Both the position numbers and the translations under genes were made by a program. From NCBI RefSeq assembly GCF_039522585.1, contig NZ_BAAADR010000023.1: a stretch of 64,000 nucleotides of DNA. The stretch is one strand, 5' to 3'. The notes under the pieces were generated by a model. The model had not been told where the DNA came from. It ran no database searches and worked only from the letters and a program-made list of their open reading frames with translations. This DNA is from Bisbaumannia salifodinae (GTDB lineage Bacteria > Pseudomonadota > Gammaproteobacteria > Pseudomonadales > Halomonadaceae). Shown piece by piece: positions 35,297 to 44,032 of this stretch (positions are counted from its first letter, which is position 1; each line of letters begins with the position of its first letter).

Positions 35297-36763
35297 ATGA
35301 CCCGCTACGCCAGCATCCTGGAGACCATCGGCCGCACCCCGCTGGTGCGCCTCACACGGCTCGCGCCGCCGGATATCAACCTGCACGTGAAGGTGGAGGC
35401 CTTCAACCCCATGGGCTCGGTGAAGGACCGCATGGCGCTGGCGGTGATCGAGGCCGCCGAGCGCAGCGGCGCGCTGCGCCCCGGCCAGACGGTGATCGAG
35501 GCCACCAGCGGCAACACCGGCATCGGCCTGGCCATGGTATGTGCCCGCAAGGGCTACCCGCTGGTGGTGACCATGGCCGAGAGCTTCAGCCTGGAGCGGC
35601 GCCGCCTGCTGCGCTTTTTGGGCGCGCGGGTGGTGCTGACTCCGGCCGCCGAGAAGGGCAGCGGCATGCTGGCCAAGGCGATCGAGCTGGCCGAGGCCCA
35701 CGGCTACTTCCTGTGCCGGCAGTTCGAGAACGAGGCCAACGCCGAGGTGCACAGCCGCACCACGGCCCGGGAGCTCCTCGACGACTTCGCCGACGAGCCG
35801 CTCTACGCCTGGGTCACCGGCTTCGGCACCGGCGGTACCCTCAAGGGCGTGGCCCGCACCCTCAAGGCCGCCGATCCGCGCATCCGGGTGGTGGTCGCCG
35901 AGCCGGACAATGCGCCGCTGCTGGGCAGCGGGGAGGCCCAGTCGCCCGGGTCGAGCCACCCGCGCTTCCGTCCCCACCTGATGCAGGGCTGGAGCCCCGA
36001 CTTTATTTCGGCGCTGACCCAGCAGGCGGTGAGCGATGGCCTGGTCGACGAGGTGGTGCCGGTGGCCGGCGAGGCGGCGCTGCGGCTGGCCCGCGACCTG
36101 GCCCGCAGGGAGGGCATCTTCGCTGGCATCTCCGGCGGTGCCACCCTGGCCGCGGCCCTGGCGGTGGCGCGCCGCGCGCCCCCCGGCAGCCATATCGTCT
36201 GCATGCTGCCGGATACCGGCGAGCGTTATCAGTCCACGCTGCTGTTCGCGGGCATCGAGGAGGAGATGAACGAGGAAGAGCTGGCCCTGTCGCGCTCCAC
36301 CCCGGGCTATCGCTTCGATCGCCCCGCGGTGGCGCCGCCGGCCGAGCCCGTGGTCGCGGGGGATCGCGAGGCGGAACGCTTCGTCGACGAGCGCCTGGCC
36401 GAGGCGCCGGTGGTGATGTTCGCCCTGGCCTGGTGCGAGTTCTGCTGGGCGGCGCGCCGGCTCTTCGAGGGGCTGGGTATCGAGGTCTTGAGCGTCGACC
36501 TGGATGGGCCCGCCTGCCGGGAGGATGACCTGGGCGTGCGGCTGCGCCCGGTGCTGGCCCGGCGCACCGGGGCTCCCACCATTCCGCAGATCGCCATCGG
36601 CGGCGAGTGGCTCGGCGGCTGCGGCGAGCTGTTCGCGGCCTGGCGCGACGGCCGCCTGGGCGCGCGGCTTACCGCCTGTGGCGTCGCCTACGATGCCGGG
36701 GCCGAGATCGACCCGGAGCGCCTGCTGCCGGCCTGGCTGCATCCGCGCCCCGCCACGGCCTAA
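35297..36763 (+). CDS. cysteine synthase / PLP-dependent beta-replacement enzyme fused to glutaredoxin
   Basis: A 488-residue two-domain protein. Residues 1-325 are a fold-type II PLP enzyme of the O-acetylserine sulfhydrylase/cystathionine beta-synthase family: Lys43 in NPMGSVKDRMAL binds PLP, SGNTGIG contacts the substrate, and GTGGTLKGV binds the phosphate. Residues 365-460 are a glutaredoxin-like domain with a Cys380-Glu-Phe-Cys383 motif and the GAPTIPQIAIGGEWLGG segment containing the cis-Pro. It starts MTRYASILET. It is probably a cysteine synthase that couples to thiol redox chemistry, possibly in osmolyte or sulfur metabolism; the partner reaction is unknown. Confidence 0.88.
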   Translation: MTRYASILETIGRTPLVRLTRLAPPDINLHVKVEAFNPMGSVKDRMALAVIEAAERSGALRPGQTVIEATSGNTGIGLAMVCARKGYPLVVTMAESFSLERRRLLRFLGARVVLTPAAEKGSGMLAKAIELAEAHGYFLCRQFENEANAEVHSRTTARELLDDFADEPLYAWVTGFGTGGTLKGVARTLKAADPRIRVVVAEPDNAPLLGSGEAQSPGSSHPRFRPHLMQGWSPDFISALTQQAVSDGLVDEVVPVAGEAALRLARDLARREGIFAGISGGATLAAALAVARRAPPGSHIVCMLPDTGERYQSTLLFAGIEEEMNEEELALSRSTPGYRFDRPAVAPPAEPVVAGDREAERFVDERLAEAPVVMFALAWCEFCWAARRLFEGLGIEVLSVDLDGPACREDDLGVRLRPVLARRTGAPTIPQIAIGGEWLGGCGELFAAWRDGRLGARLTACGVAYDAGAEIDPERLLPAWLHPRPATA

Positions 36764-36813
36764 GCGCCCCTTTCCTCGGCATTTCTATCCACACGACACC
36801 GGGAGAATCGACC

Positions 36814-37401
36814 ATGAGCTATCTCGAGACCATCGCCCCCGATCAGGCCCCGGAGGAGGTGGCGGCCATGTACCGCCGCCAGCGGGCCCATTATGGCTTC
36901 CTGCCCAACTATGCCCGGGTGTTCAGTCACCGGCCCGAGGTGATGAGCCGCTGGGCGGCCCTGCAGGCGACCATTCGCCGTCCGATGGCGCCGCGCCGCT
37001 TCGAGCTGGTGACCCTGGCCGCCGCCCGGGCCCTGGGCAATACCTACTGCGCCCTGGCCCATGCCCAGGCGCTCTCGGGGCTGCTGGGCAGGGCGGCGGC
37101 CCTGGCGGTGGCGAGGGGCGAGGAGGCGGGCCTGAGCGAGGCGGAGCGGGCCATGATGGCCTTCGCCGCCAAGGTGGCCCGCCGGGCCCAGGCGGTCACC
37201 GCCGAGGATATCGCCGCCTTGCGGGAGCACGGCCTCGGCGACGACGAGATCTTCGATATCGTCGCCGTGGTGGCGGCGCGGGCCTTCTTCACCCGGATTC
37301 TCGATGGCCTGGGCGTCCAGGCGGATGCCGCCTTCCGCGACTTCCCCGCCGAGCTGATCGAGTCGCTTAGCGTGGGGCGGCCCATTGCCAGTGAGGCTTG
37401 A
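36814..37401 (+). CDS. carboxymuconolactone decarboxylase / AhpD-like (peroxidase-related) family protein
   Basis: A 195-residue helical protein starting MSYLETIAPDQAPEEV. The family core reads RFELVTLAAARALGNTYCALAHAQAL, with a single Cys and His spaced C-x3-H where AhpD has CxxC-x2-H, so the disulfide-type active site is incomplete. Most likely it belongs to the uncharacterised peroxidase-related enzymes. It lies 50 bp downstream of the cysteine synthase-glutaredoxin fusion and is likely co-transcribed. Its 3' end is duplicated as a remnant at 26.7 kb. Confidence 0.82.
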   Translation: MSYLETIAPDQAPEEVAAMYRRQRAHYGFLPNYARVFSHRPEVMSRWAALQATIRRPMAPRRFELVTLAAARALGNTYCALAHAQALSGLLGRAAALAVARGEEAGLSEAERAMMAFAAKVARRAQAVTAEDIAALREHGLGDDEIFDIVAVVAARAFFTRILDGLGVQADAAFRDFPAELIESLSVGRPIASEA

Positions 37402-37420
37402 GGAGGTTCTAGGCCTGGGT

Positions 37421-39427
37421 TCAGCTCTGCGTCGGCGGGTTCTGCTGGTTGGGCGGCACGATGCCCAGGCGCCTCATGCGCCGGTAGATGGTGGGGCGTG
37501 ACAGGCCCAACTCCCGGGCCACGGCGCTGATATTCCACTGCTGGCGACACAGCGCCCGGTAGAGCAGGTCCTGCTCCAGCGGACGCGGGGCCGGAGCCGC
37601 CGGTTGGCTGGCGCCGCCCTCGCCGATGGCTGGAGTGGGCCGCCTGGCGCCGGGATGCGCCAGCTGGCCGTGGAGGCACTCCTCCGGCAGGTCGCCGACC
37701 ACCACCTCCTCGCCGTCGCCGGTGGCCAGGGCGTAACGCAGGGCGTTGTGCAGTTCGCGGATATTGCCGGGCCAGGGGTAGGCGAGCAGGGCGCTGATGG
37801 CGTCGCCGCGCAGCCGCGCCCGGCCGCCGCGCTCGCGGTTGAGCTCGGCGAAGATCTGGCGGATCAGGTAGCCCTTGTCGGCTCGCTCGCGCAGCGGCGG
37901 CAGGCGCAGGCTGGCGCCGTTCAGGCGATAGTAGAGGTCCTCCCGGAAGCGCCCGGCGGCGATCAGCTCGCGCAGGTCCCGGTGGGTGGCGGCGATGACC
38001 CGCAGGTCGACCTTGATGGGGCGGCTGGCGCCGATGGGCAGCACCTCCTGCTCGGCCAGCACCCGCAGTAGCCGGGTCTGTAGCTGCAACGGCATGTCGC
38101 CGATCTCGTCGAGGAAGAGGGTGCCGCCATCGGCCTGGGCGATCAGCCCCTTCATGCCCTGGCTGCGGGCGCCGGTGAAGCTGCCGGCCTCGTGACCGAA
38201 GAGCTCGCTCTCGATCAGCGACTCCGGCATTGCGGCGCAGTTGATGGCCACGAAGGGTTGGTCGCGGCGCCGGCTCGAGTCGTGCAGGGCCCGGGCCATG
38301 CGCTCCTTGCCGGTGCCGGTCTCGCCCATCACCAGGATATTGATCGGCTCGTTACGCAGCCGGGCGGCCCGGGTCAGGGTGTCGCGCATGCTGGGATCGT
38401 CGTCGGCCAGGGCCTCCAGGGGGGCCAGGCTGCTGTCCCGGGCCGGCGCAGCGCCGCCGGCCGAACGGCGCGGCGGCTCGATCAGGGTGGCGAAGTGGAT
38501 CTCCCGGTGGCGGCGGGTATGGAAGGCCTGGACCCGATCGTCGCTATGCCGGGGAATGGCCAGCACCTCGTCCACCCGGGCATCGAGCAGGTCCTGGATA
38601 TTCCAGGCCTTGAAGGGGCGGGCCTCGCCGCCTTCGGGCAGCGGCAGCTCGTGATGGCGCAGCAGCTTGCGCCCGGCGGTATTGGCCGCCACCAGGCTGC
38701 CGTCCTCCTCGATGGCCAGCAGGTAACGGCGATTGATCTGCACGAACTCCCGGGAGCGATCCAGGCAGACGATGGCGTGGTCGCCATAGCGCTGCAGGAA
38801 GTAGGCATCTTCGATCATCTTGGCGGTGGTTTTCACCAGTTGCAGGGCGAAGGTCTGGGAGTCCTTGGTGACCGGTGATTGGTAGGCGGAGATATCGAGT
38901 ACCGCCAGCAGGCGGCCATGGGGGTCGAAGATCGGCGCCGCCGTGCAGGTCAGGCGGATATGGTGGGCGCTGAAGTGATCGCTGTGGTGGCAGGTCAGCG
39001 CCGTGCGCTCGTGGATGCAGGTGCCCACCGCGCAGGTGCCAGCGTGGGCCTCGCTCCAGTCGGCACCGAGAAAGAGGCCGGTGCGCTGATGTTCGCGCTG
39101 GTCGGCCTGGGCGCCGAGGAACTGCACGGCGATGCCCCGGGCATCGGTGAGCAGCACCACATAGCCCAGCGGCGCCACCTGGCGATAGAGCTGTTCGACC
39201 CCGGCGCGGGCCACCTGGAGCAGGTCGTCGGCCTGGTCCTGATGCTCGCGCAGGGTGGCGCCGGGCACGTAGCGGGCCGGGGTGGGGCGGGCCGGGTCGA
39301 GGCCGTAGCGGTCGATGCAGCGCCGCCAGGAGCGCTCGATAATGGCCGCTTCTCCCTGGGCCCCGGGGCGATGCAGGGACTCGAGAATGGTCTCGACATG
39401 CTGGCGTTGGCTCAGGCTGGCGGTCAT
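37421..39427 (-). CDS. acoR: AcoR-type sigma-54-dependent activator
   Basis: A 668-residue enhancer-binding protein. An N-terminal GAF-type sensor (residues 60-210; GTCAVGTCIHERTALTCHHSDHF) is followed by a PAS-like region and the AAA+ domain: Walker A GETGTGKE, Walker B GGTLFLDEIGDM and arginine finger segment FREDLYYRLNG. The sigma-54 contact loop reads GSFTGA rather than GAFTGA. The C-terminal Fis helix-turn-helix is NISAVARELGLSRPTIYRRM. It is divergent from a sigma-54 promoter and the GMC/E1/E2 operon. Acetoin is the effector of named AcoR proteins; here the effector is inferred to be the GMC substrate or product. Confidence 0.92.
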   Translation of the reverse strand: MTASLSQRQHVETILESLHRPGAQGEAAIIERSWRRCIDRYGLDPARPTPARYVPGATLREHQDQADDLLQVARAGVEQLYRQVAPLGYVVLLTDARGIAVQFLGAQADQREHQRTGLFLGADWSEAHAGTCAVGTCIHERTALTCHHSDHFSAHHIRLTCTAAPIFDPHGRLLAVLDISAYQSPVTKDSQTFALQLVKTTAKMIEDAYFLQRYGDHAIVCLDRSREFVQINRRYLLAIEEDGSLVAANTAGRKLLRHHELPLPEGGEARPFKAWNIQDLLDARVDEVLAIPRHSDDRVQAFHTRRHREIHFATLIEPPRRSAGGAAPARDSSLAPLEALADDDPSMRDTLTRAARLRNEPINILVMGETGTGKERMARALHDSSRRRDQPFVAINCAAMPESLIESELFGHEAGSFTGARSQGMKGLIAQADGGTLFLDEIGDMPLQLQTRLLRVLAEQEVLPIGASRPIKVDLRVIAATHRDLRELIAAGRFREDLYYRLNGASLRLPPLRERADKGYLIRQIFAELNRERGGRARLRGDAISALLAYPWPGNIRELHNALRYALATGDGEEVVVGDLPEECLHGQLAHPGARRPTPAIGEGGASQPAAPAPRPLEQDLLYRALCRQQWNISAVARELGLSRPTIYRRMRRLGIVPPNQQNPPTQS

Positions 39428-39509
39428 GACGTGCCTCTGGGGGTGTCGTTGTTATGTCTTCAAGGTAAGGGGCGGTCCCCCTGGTCGAGATACGACCTTG
39501 GTCGAGCGC

Positions 39510-39549
39510 CGTTACACCTGTAACGGGCGGCGCCGGGACAGCTGTCACG
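39510..39549. promoter_or_regulatory. two matching palindromes, candidate AcoR enhancer sites
   Basis: CGTTACACCTGTAACG at 39510-39525 is a perfect 7-2-7 inverted repeat. CGGGACAGCTGTCACG at 39534-39549 matches it at 12 of 16 positions and contains the palindrome GACAGCTGTC. The two start 24 bp apart, about 100-140 bp upstream of the sigma-54 promoter, the normal place for an activator of this class. A further half-site, CGTTACG, lies near 39564. Confidence 0.7.
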
Positions 39550-39648
39550 CCCGTTCGCCTCGGCGTTACGCCTTGGGCGGCCCTTCGGGTTATTTCTCTC
39601 CCTGTATTTCTCTTGGCTTTCAATTGGTTGCTCCTCTTCTGCGCCGGG

Positions 39649-39666
39649 TTGGCACGAAAGCTGCCA
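39649..39666 (+). promoter_or_regulatory. sigma-54 (-24/-12) promoter
   Basis: TTGGCACGAAAGCTGCCA closely matches the consensus YTGGCACGN4TTGC, with the invariant GG at 39651-39652 and GC at 39663-39664 and one mismatch in the -12 block. It sits 61 bp before the first gene of the operon and faces away from acoR, a sigma-54 activator gene. Confidence 0.88.
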
Positions 39667-39726
39667 TGCCATGGGCGTGGCCGCCGGATCGGTGGACCTG
39701 CCAATAACAAGACGAGGAGTCACGCC

Positions 39727-40236
39727 ATGACCGCTTCTCCCCGGGTGACGCTGAGCCGTCGCCGTTTCCTCTCCCTGACCGGGGCCCTGGCCGCCGGCGG
39801 CCTGGCGCTGGGCGCCACCGGCCTGTGGCCGCGCTGGGCCCAGGCCGAGCCCGAACTGGCCCGGCGCCTGCTGCGCCTGGGTCGCGATATCTATCCCCAC
39901 GAGTCGATCGAGGATCGCTATTACCTGGCGCCGCTGACGCCCTTGCTGGAAGCGCGGCGCGACGAGATCGCCGCCGGCCTCGAGGACCTCGACCGGCGTG
40001 CCCGGGCCGCCCACGACCGAGATTACGGCGAGATCGAGGGTGTGGCCGAACGCGAGGCGCTGCTGCGCGAGATCCAGCCCAGCGACTTCTTCCAGGCGGT
40101 GCGGGGCGCCCTGGTGGTGGGGCTCTACAACACCCCCGAGCTGTGGGAGCCCCACTTCGGCTATCAGGGCTCCTCCTGGGAACAGGGCGGCTACCTGAAC
40201 CGCGGCTACAACGACCTGGTGATCGACTGGCTGTAA
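39727..40236 (+). CDS. gluconate 2-dehydrogenase subunit 3-like protein with Tat signal
   Basis: A 169-residue exported protein. It has a twin-arginine signal (SRRRFLSLTG, hydrophobic LAAGGLALGAT, cleavage after WAQA). The remainder resembles the small subunit that escorts GMC-type gluconate 2-dehydrogenases through the Tat system. It starts MTASPRVTLS, 61 bp after the sigma-54 promoter. The downstream GMC gene has no signal of its own, which supports co-export by this subunit. The cytochrome c subunit normally found with such dehydrogenases is not in the operon. Confidence 0.83.
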   Translation: MTASPRVTLSRRRFLSLTGALAAGGLALGATGLWPRWAQAEPELARRLLRLGRDIYPHESIEDRYYLAPLTPLLEARRDEIAAGLEDLDRRARAAHDRDYGEIEGVAEREALLREIQPSDFFQAVRGALVVGLYNTPELWEPHFGYQGSSWEQGGYLNRGYNDLVIDWL

Positions 40237-40248
40237 GGGAGAGATGCT

Positions 40249-41829
40249 ATGAGTACGCGCTTTTCGCATGACGACGATGGGGTGGTGGTGATCATCGGCT
40301 CCGGCGCCGGGGGCGGCACCCTGGCCCATGCCCTGGCCAGGAAAGGCATCAAGAGCGTGGTGCTGGAGGCCGGCCGGCGCCACGCCATGGAGGAGATCGA
40401 GAACGACGAGTGGGCGATGTTCGAGAAGCTCTCCTGGCTCGACGAACGGATCACCGCCGGCCCGCGTCAGCTCACCGAGACCTTCCCCAACCTGCCTGCC
40501 TGGATCGTCAAGGGGGTGGGCGGCAGCACCATCCACTGGGCCGGGGTCTCGCTGCGTTTCCAGCCCCATGAATTCCGCATGCACAGCGAGGTGGGAGACC
40601 TTCCCGGCGCCAACCTGCTGGACTGGCCGATCTCCTACGCCGAGCTCGAGCCCTATTACGTCCAGGCCGAGCGCCATATGGGGGTGACCGGCGAATCCTC
40701 CGGGATGCCGCTTCACGACTGGAACAACAACTTCAAGGTGCTGGCCGAGGGCGCCAGCCGCATCGGCTACCGGCAGCTGCGCGCCGGTCCCATGGCCATC
40801 AATACGCGCCCCTACGATGGTCGGGCCTCCTGCATGCAGGCGGGGTTCTGCATGCAGGGCTGCCGCTTCGGCGCCAAGTGGTCGACGATGTACACCGATA
40901 TTCCTCGCGCCGAGGCCACCGGCCTCTGCGAGGTACGCCCCAACGCCATGGCGCTTCGCATCGAGCATAACGACGCTGGGCGGGTCAACGCCGTGGTCTA
41001 TGCCGACGGCGACGGCAGCCTGCAGCGTCAGCGGGCGCGGGCGGTCTGCGTGGCCGGCAACTCCATCGAGTCGCCGCGACTGCTGCTCAACTCCCACTCG
41101 TCGCTCTTCCCGGATGGCCTGGCCAACTCCTCCGGCCAGGTGGGGCGCAACTACATGACCCATGCCACCGCCTGCGTCTTCGCCGAGATGCCCAAGCCCG
41201 TGAACATGCATCGCGGTACCACCTTCGCCGGAATCATCTCCGACGAGGCCGGACTCGACCGCTCCCGGGGCTTCGTCGGCGGCTACACCCTGGAGGTGAT
41301 GTCGCTGGGCATTCCCTTCTTCGCCAAGTTCATGGACCCGGGGCAGGGGGGCTGGGGCCGCGACTATGCCGGCATCCTCGAGAAGTACGACCACCTCTCC
41401 GGGGTGTGGATCTGCGGCGAGGACCTGCCCATGGAGGAGAACGGCATTCGCCTGCATGACAGCCGCCGCGACCAGTACGGGCTGCCGGTGCCCATCGTCT
41501 ACAAGGGCGACCACCCCAACGACGAGGCCCTGCGCCGCCATGGCCAGCAGCAGGCGCGGCGTTGCTACGAGGCGGTGGAGGCGGTGCGGGTCTTCGATGT
41601 GCCGGACTTTCCCACCAGCCACAACGTGGGCACCAACCGCATGAGCGCGCGCCCCGCCGACGGCGTGGTGAACGGCTTCGGGCAGACCCACGATATCGAC
41701 AACCTCTTCGTTTCCGACGGCAGCCAGTTCACCTCGAGTGGCGCCGAGAACCCCACCCTGACCATCGTCGCCCTGGCGCTGCGCCAGGCCGACCATATCG
41801 CCGAGCGCATGACGCGCGGCGAGCTCTGA
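40249..41829 (+). CDS. GMC-family FAD oxidoreductase (gluconate 2-dehydrogenase large-subunit-like)
   Basis: A 526-residue flavoprotein oxidising an alcohol. The FAD dinucleotide motif is VVVIIGSGAGGGTLAHALA at residues 12-30 with the acidic end VVLEAGRR. The GMC signature around WIVKGVGGSTIHWAGVSLRF follows, then a cysteine-rich patch SCMQAGFCMQGC, and the C-terminal catalytic region SHNVGTNRMS and DNLFVSDGSQF...NPTLTIVALA. No signal peptide is seen; transport with the preceding Tat protein is likely. The substrate is unknown; the operon suggests a diol or hydroxy-ketone. Confidence 0.9.
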   Translation: MSTRFSHDDDGVVVIIGSGAGGGTLAHALARKGIKSVVLEAGRRHAMEEIENDEWAMFEKLSWLDERITAGPRQLTETFPNLPAWIVKGVGGSTIHWAGVSLRFQPHEFRMHSEVGDLPGANLLDWPISYAELEPYYVQAERHMGVTGESSGMPLHDWNNNFKVLAEGASRIGYRQLRAGPMAINTRPYDGRASCMQAGFCMQGCRFGAKWSTMYTDIPRAEATGLCEVRPNAMALRIEHNDAGRVNAVVYADGDGSLQRQRARAVCVAGNSIESPRLLLNSHSSLFPDGLANSSGQVGRNYMTHATACVFAEMPKPVNMHRGTTFAGIISDEAGLDRSRGFVGGYTLEVMSLGIPFFAKFMDPGQGGWGRDYAGILEKYDHLSGVWICGEDLPMEENGIRLHDSRRDQYGLPVPIVYKGDHPNDEALRRHGQQQARRCYEAVEAVRVFDVPDFPTSHNVGTNRMSARPADGVVNGFGQTHDIDNLFVSDGSQFTSSGAENPTLTIVALALRQADHIAERMTRGEL

Positions 41830-41843
41830 CAGGAGGACGCCCT

Positions 41844-42824
41844 ATGCAACCCACAGTCGATCTGCGGCGCTGGATGTACCGCCATATGGTGCTTAGCCGC
41901 TACCTGGAGGAGCGCATCGAAGCGCTCTATATGGAAGGCAAGACCCCGGTCTTCAACATGGCCAAGGGCCCCATCCCCGGGGAGATGCACCTCTCCAACG
42001 GCCAGGAGCCCTGTGCCGTGGGGGTCTGCGCCCATCTCACGGCGGACGATATCGTCACCGCCACCCACCGTCCCCACCATATCGCCGTGGCCAAGGGGGT
42101 CGACCTGGACGCCATGGTCGCCGAGATCTTCGGCAAGGCCACCGGGCTCGCCGGTGGTCGCGGCGGCCATATGCACCTCTTCGACGGCGCGGTGAATTTC
42201 TCCTGCTCGGGGATCATCGGTGAGGGCCTGGGCCCGGCGGTGGGGGCGGCGCTCTCCCGCCAGATGCAGGGCAAGCCCGGGGTGGCGGTGGCCTTTATCG
42301 GCGAAGGCGCGGCCAACCAGGGCGCCTTCCACGAGGCGCTGAATCTGGCGGCGGTGTGGCAACTGCCGGTGGTCTTCGTGATCGAGGACAACGCCTGGGG
42401 TATCTCGGTGGCCAAGCAGGCCTCCACCGCCGTGCCGCGCAATGCCACCCGCGCCGAAGCCTATGGCATGCCCGGGCATCACGTGGCCGACAACGACGTG
42501 GAGGGCGTCTATGCCGCGGCGGGCGAGGCCATCGCCCGGGCTCGGGAGGGCCTGGGCCCTAGCCTGATCGAGATCGAGACGGTGCGCCTCGCCGGTCACT
42601 TCATGGGCGACGGCGAGGACTACCGACCCGAGGGCGAGAAGGCGGGGCTCACCGATCCCATTCCCCGCTATCGCGCGGCCCTGCTCGCGGCCGGGGTGCT
42701 CGACGAGGCGGGGGATGCCGCCCTGGTGGCCGAGGCCCATGAGCGGGTCGAGACGGCCATCCGCTTCGCCCAGCAGAGCGACTTCCTGCCGCCCGAGCAG
42801 GCGCTGGAAACCGTCTTCGTCTGA
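41844..42824 (+). CDS. thiamine-diphosphate dehydrogenase E1 alpha subunit (AcoA-like)
   Basis: A 326-residue E1 component starting MQPTVDLRRWMYRHM behind AGGAGG. The thiamine diphosphate and magnesium motif starts at GEGAANQGAFHEALNL and ends VIEDNAWGIS. The loop GHFMGDGEDYR near the C-terminus is the phosphorylation-loop equivalent. The length and HLSNGQEPCAVGVCAHL segment fit acetoin-dehydrogenase-type E1 alpha rather than pyruvate or branched-chain E1. It works with E1 beta to cleave an acyloin-like substrate and load the acyl group on lipoyl domains. Confidence 0.9.
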   Translation: MQPTVDLRRWMYRHMVLSRYLEERIEALYMEGKTPVFNMAKGPIPGEMHLSNGQEPCAVGVCAHLTADDIVTATHRPHHIAVAKGVDLDAMVAEIFGKATGLAGGRGGHMHLFDGAVNFSCSGIIGEGLGPAVGAALSRQMQGKPGVAVAFIGEGAANQGAFHEALNLAAVWQLPVVFVIEDNAWGISVAKQASTAVPRNATRAEAYGMPGHHVADNDVEGVYAAAGEAIARAREGLGPSLIEIETVRLAGHFMGDGEDYRPEGEKAGLTDPIPRYRAALLAAGVLDEAGDAALVAEAHERVETAIRFAQQSDFLPPEQALETVFV

Positions 42825-42968
42825 GGAAGCACAGCACAAATGTCTGCGCGGGCAAATCGCTGCGTTGCGCGGTGCTCGGAATCCTCACCTAGTACCGCAT
42901 AGGCTCCGGTTCCTGTGCTCCGTGCGCCTTGCGCTTTATTCCGCTCGCCGATTTGTTCAGCGCTTCCT
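42824..42968. repeat. MITE-like inverted-repeat element between E1 alpha and E1 beta
   Basis: A 145-bp insert fills the gap between two genes that normally abut. Its ends are imperfect inverted repeats: AGGAAGCACAGCACAAAT at the left and, reversed, AGGAAGCGCTGAACAAAT at the right (14 of 18). The left end overlaps the last base of the E1 alpha stop. No open frame of note lies inside. The E1 beta ribosome site (CCAGGAG) follows directly. It has no transposase, so it would need one in trans. Confidence 0.7.
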
Positions 42969-42988
42969 AATTACCAGGAGAAACGATC

Positions 42989-44020
42989 ATGACTACTGCG
43001 ACCAAGAGCGCCAGCCGCAAGCTGACCATGGCCCGGGCCATGGCCGAGGCCACCGCCCAGGAGATGCGCATCGACCCGCGGGTCTTCGTGATGGGCGAGG
43101 ACGTGGGGCCCCTGGGCGGGGTCTTCGGTAATACCCGCGGCCTCTTTGAGGAGTTCGGGGCGGAGCGGGTGCGCGATACGCCGATCTCCGAGACCGCCTT
43201 TATCGGCGCCGCGGTGGGGGCCGCCTCCGACGGCATGCGTCCCATCGTCGAGCTGATGTTCGTCGACTTCTTCGGCGTCTGCATGGACGCCATCTACAAC
43301 CTGATGGCCAAGAATACCTACTTCTCCGGCGGCAAGGTCCCGGTGCCCATGGTGCTGATGACCTCCACCGGCGGCGGCTACTCGGATGCCGGCCAGCACT
43401 CCCAGTGCCTCTACGGTACCTTCGCCCACCTGCCGGGCATGAAGGTGGTGGTGCCGAGCAACGCCTACGACGCCAAGGGGCTGATGACCGCGGCGATTCG
43501 CGACGATAACCCGGTGGTGTTCATGTACCACAAGGCGCTGCAGGGGATGGGCTGGCTAGGTACCGAGAAGGGCGCCACCGTGGCGGTGCCCGAGCAGCCC
43601 TACACCCTGGAGATCGGCAAGGCCGCGGTGACCCGGGAGGGGCAGGATCTGACCCTGGTCAGCCTCGGCGCCGGCGTGCATCACTGCCTGCGCGCCGCCC
43701 GGGCCCTGGAGGAGGAGGGCTTCTCCGCCGAGGTGATCGATCTGCGTAGCCTGGTGCCGCTGGATCGCGAGACGCTGCGCGAGTCGGTAGCCAAGACCGG
43801 GCGACTGATCGTGGTGGACGAGGACTACCACAGCTATGGGGTCAGCGGCGAGATCATCGCCAGCGTCGCCGAGCACCCGGGCTGCCGCCTGCGCGCCGCC
43901 CCCATGCGGGTGGCCTACCCGGATATTCCCATTCCCTTCGCGCCGACCATGGAGCAGTGGGCGCTGCCCAATGCCGACAAGATCGTCGCCGCCTTTCATC
44001 AAATGCTGACCGACAACTGA
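42989..44020 (+). CDS. thiamine-diphosphate dehydrogenase E1 beta subunit (AcoB-like)
   Basis: A 343-residue E1 beta partner. It has RKLTMARAMAEATAQEMR at the N-terminus, the conserved GEDVGPLGGVFGNTRGL and ISETAFIGAAVGAA segments, and the C-terminal transketolase domain with SLVPLDRETLRESVAKTGR and VVDEDYHSYGVSGEI. The last fits acetoin dehydrogenase beta subunits. It is separated from E1 alpha only by the MITE-like repeat and is followed at 12 bp by the lipoyl-domain gene. Confidence 0.92.
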   Translation: MTTATKSASRKLTMARAMAEATAQEMRIDPRVFVMGEDVGPLGGVFGNTRGLFEEFGAERVRDTPISETAFIGAAVGAASDGMRPIVELMFVDFFGVCMDAIYNLMAKNTYFSGGKVPVPMVLMTSTGGGYSDAGQHSQCLYGTFAHLPGMKVVVPSNAYDAKGLMTAAIRDDNPVVFMYHKALQGMGWLGTEKGATVAVPEQPYTLEIGKAAVTREGQDLTLVSLGAGVHHCLRAARALEEEGFSAEVIDLRSLVPLDRETLRESVAKTGRLIVVDEDYHSYGVSGEIIASVAEHPGCRLRAAPMRVAYPDIPIPFAPTMEQWALPNADKIVAAFHQMLTDN

Positions 44021-44032
44021 GGAGAGACCCCT

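Noticed and set aside
39460..41796. A 778-codon minus-strand frame opposite the GMC gene and the sigma-54 promoter
   Set aside because: No recognisable domain, runs through the promoter region and opposite two clear proteins.
42824..42968. A tRNA, sRNA or terminator in the E1 alpha/beta gap
   Set aside because: No cloverleaf or T-run; the imperfect inverted ends fit a mobile repeat better.
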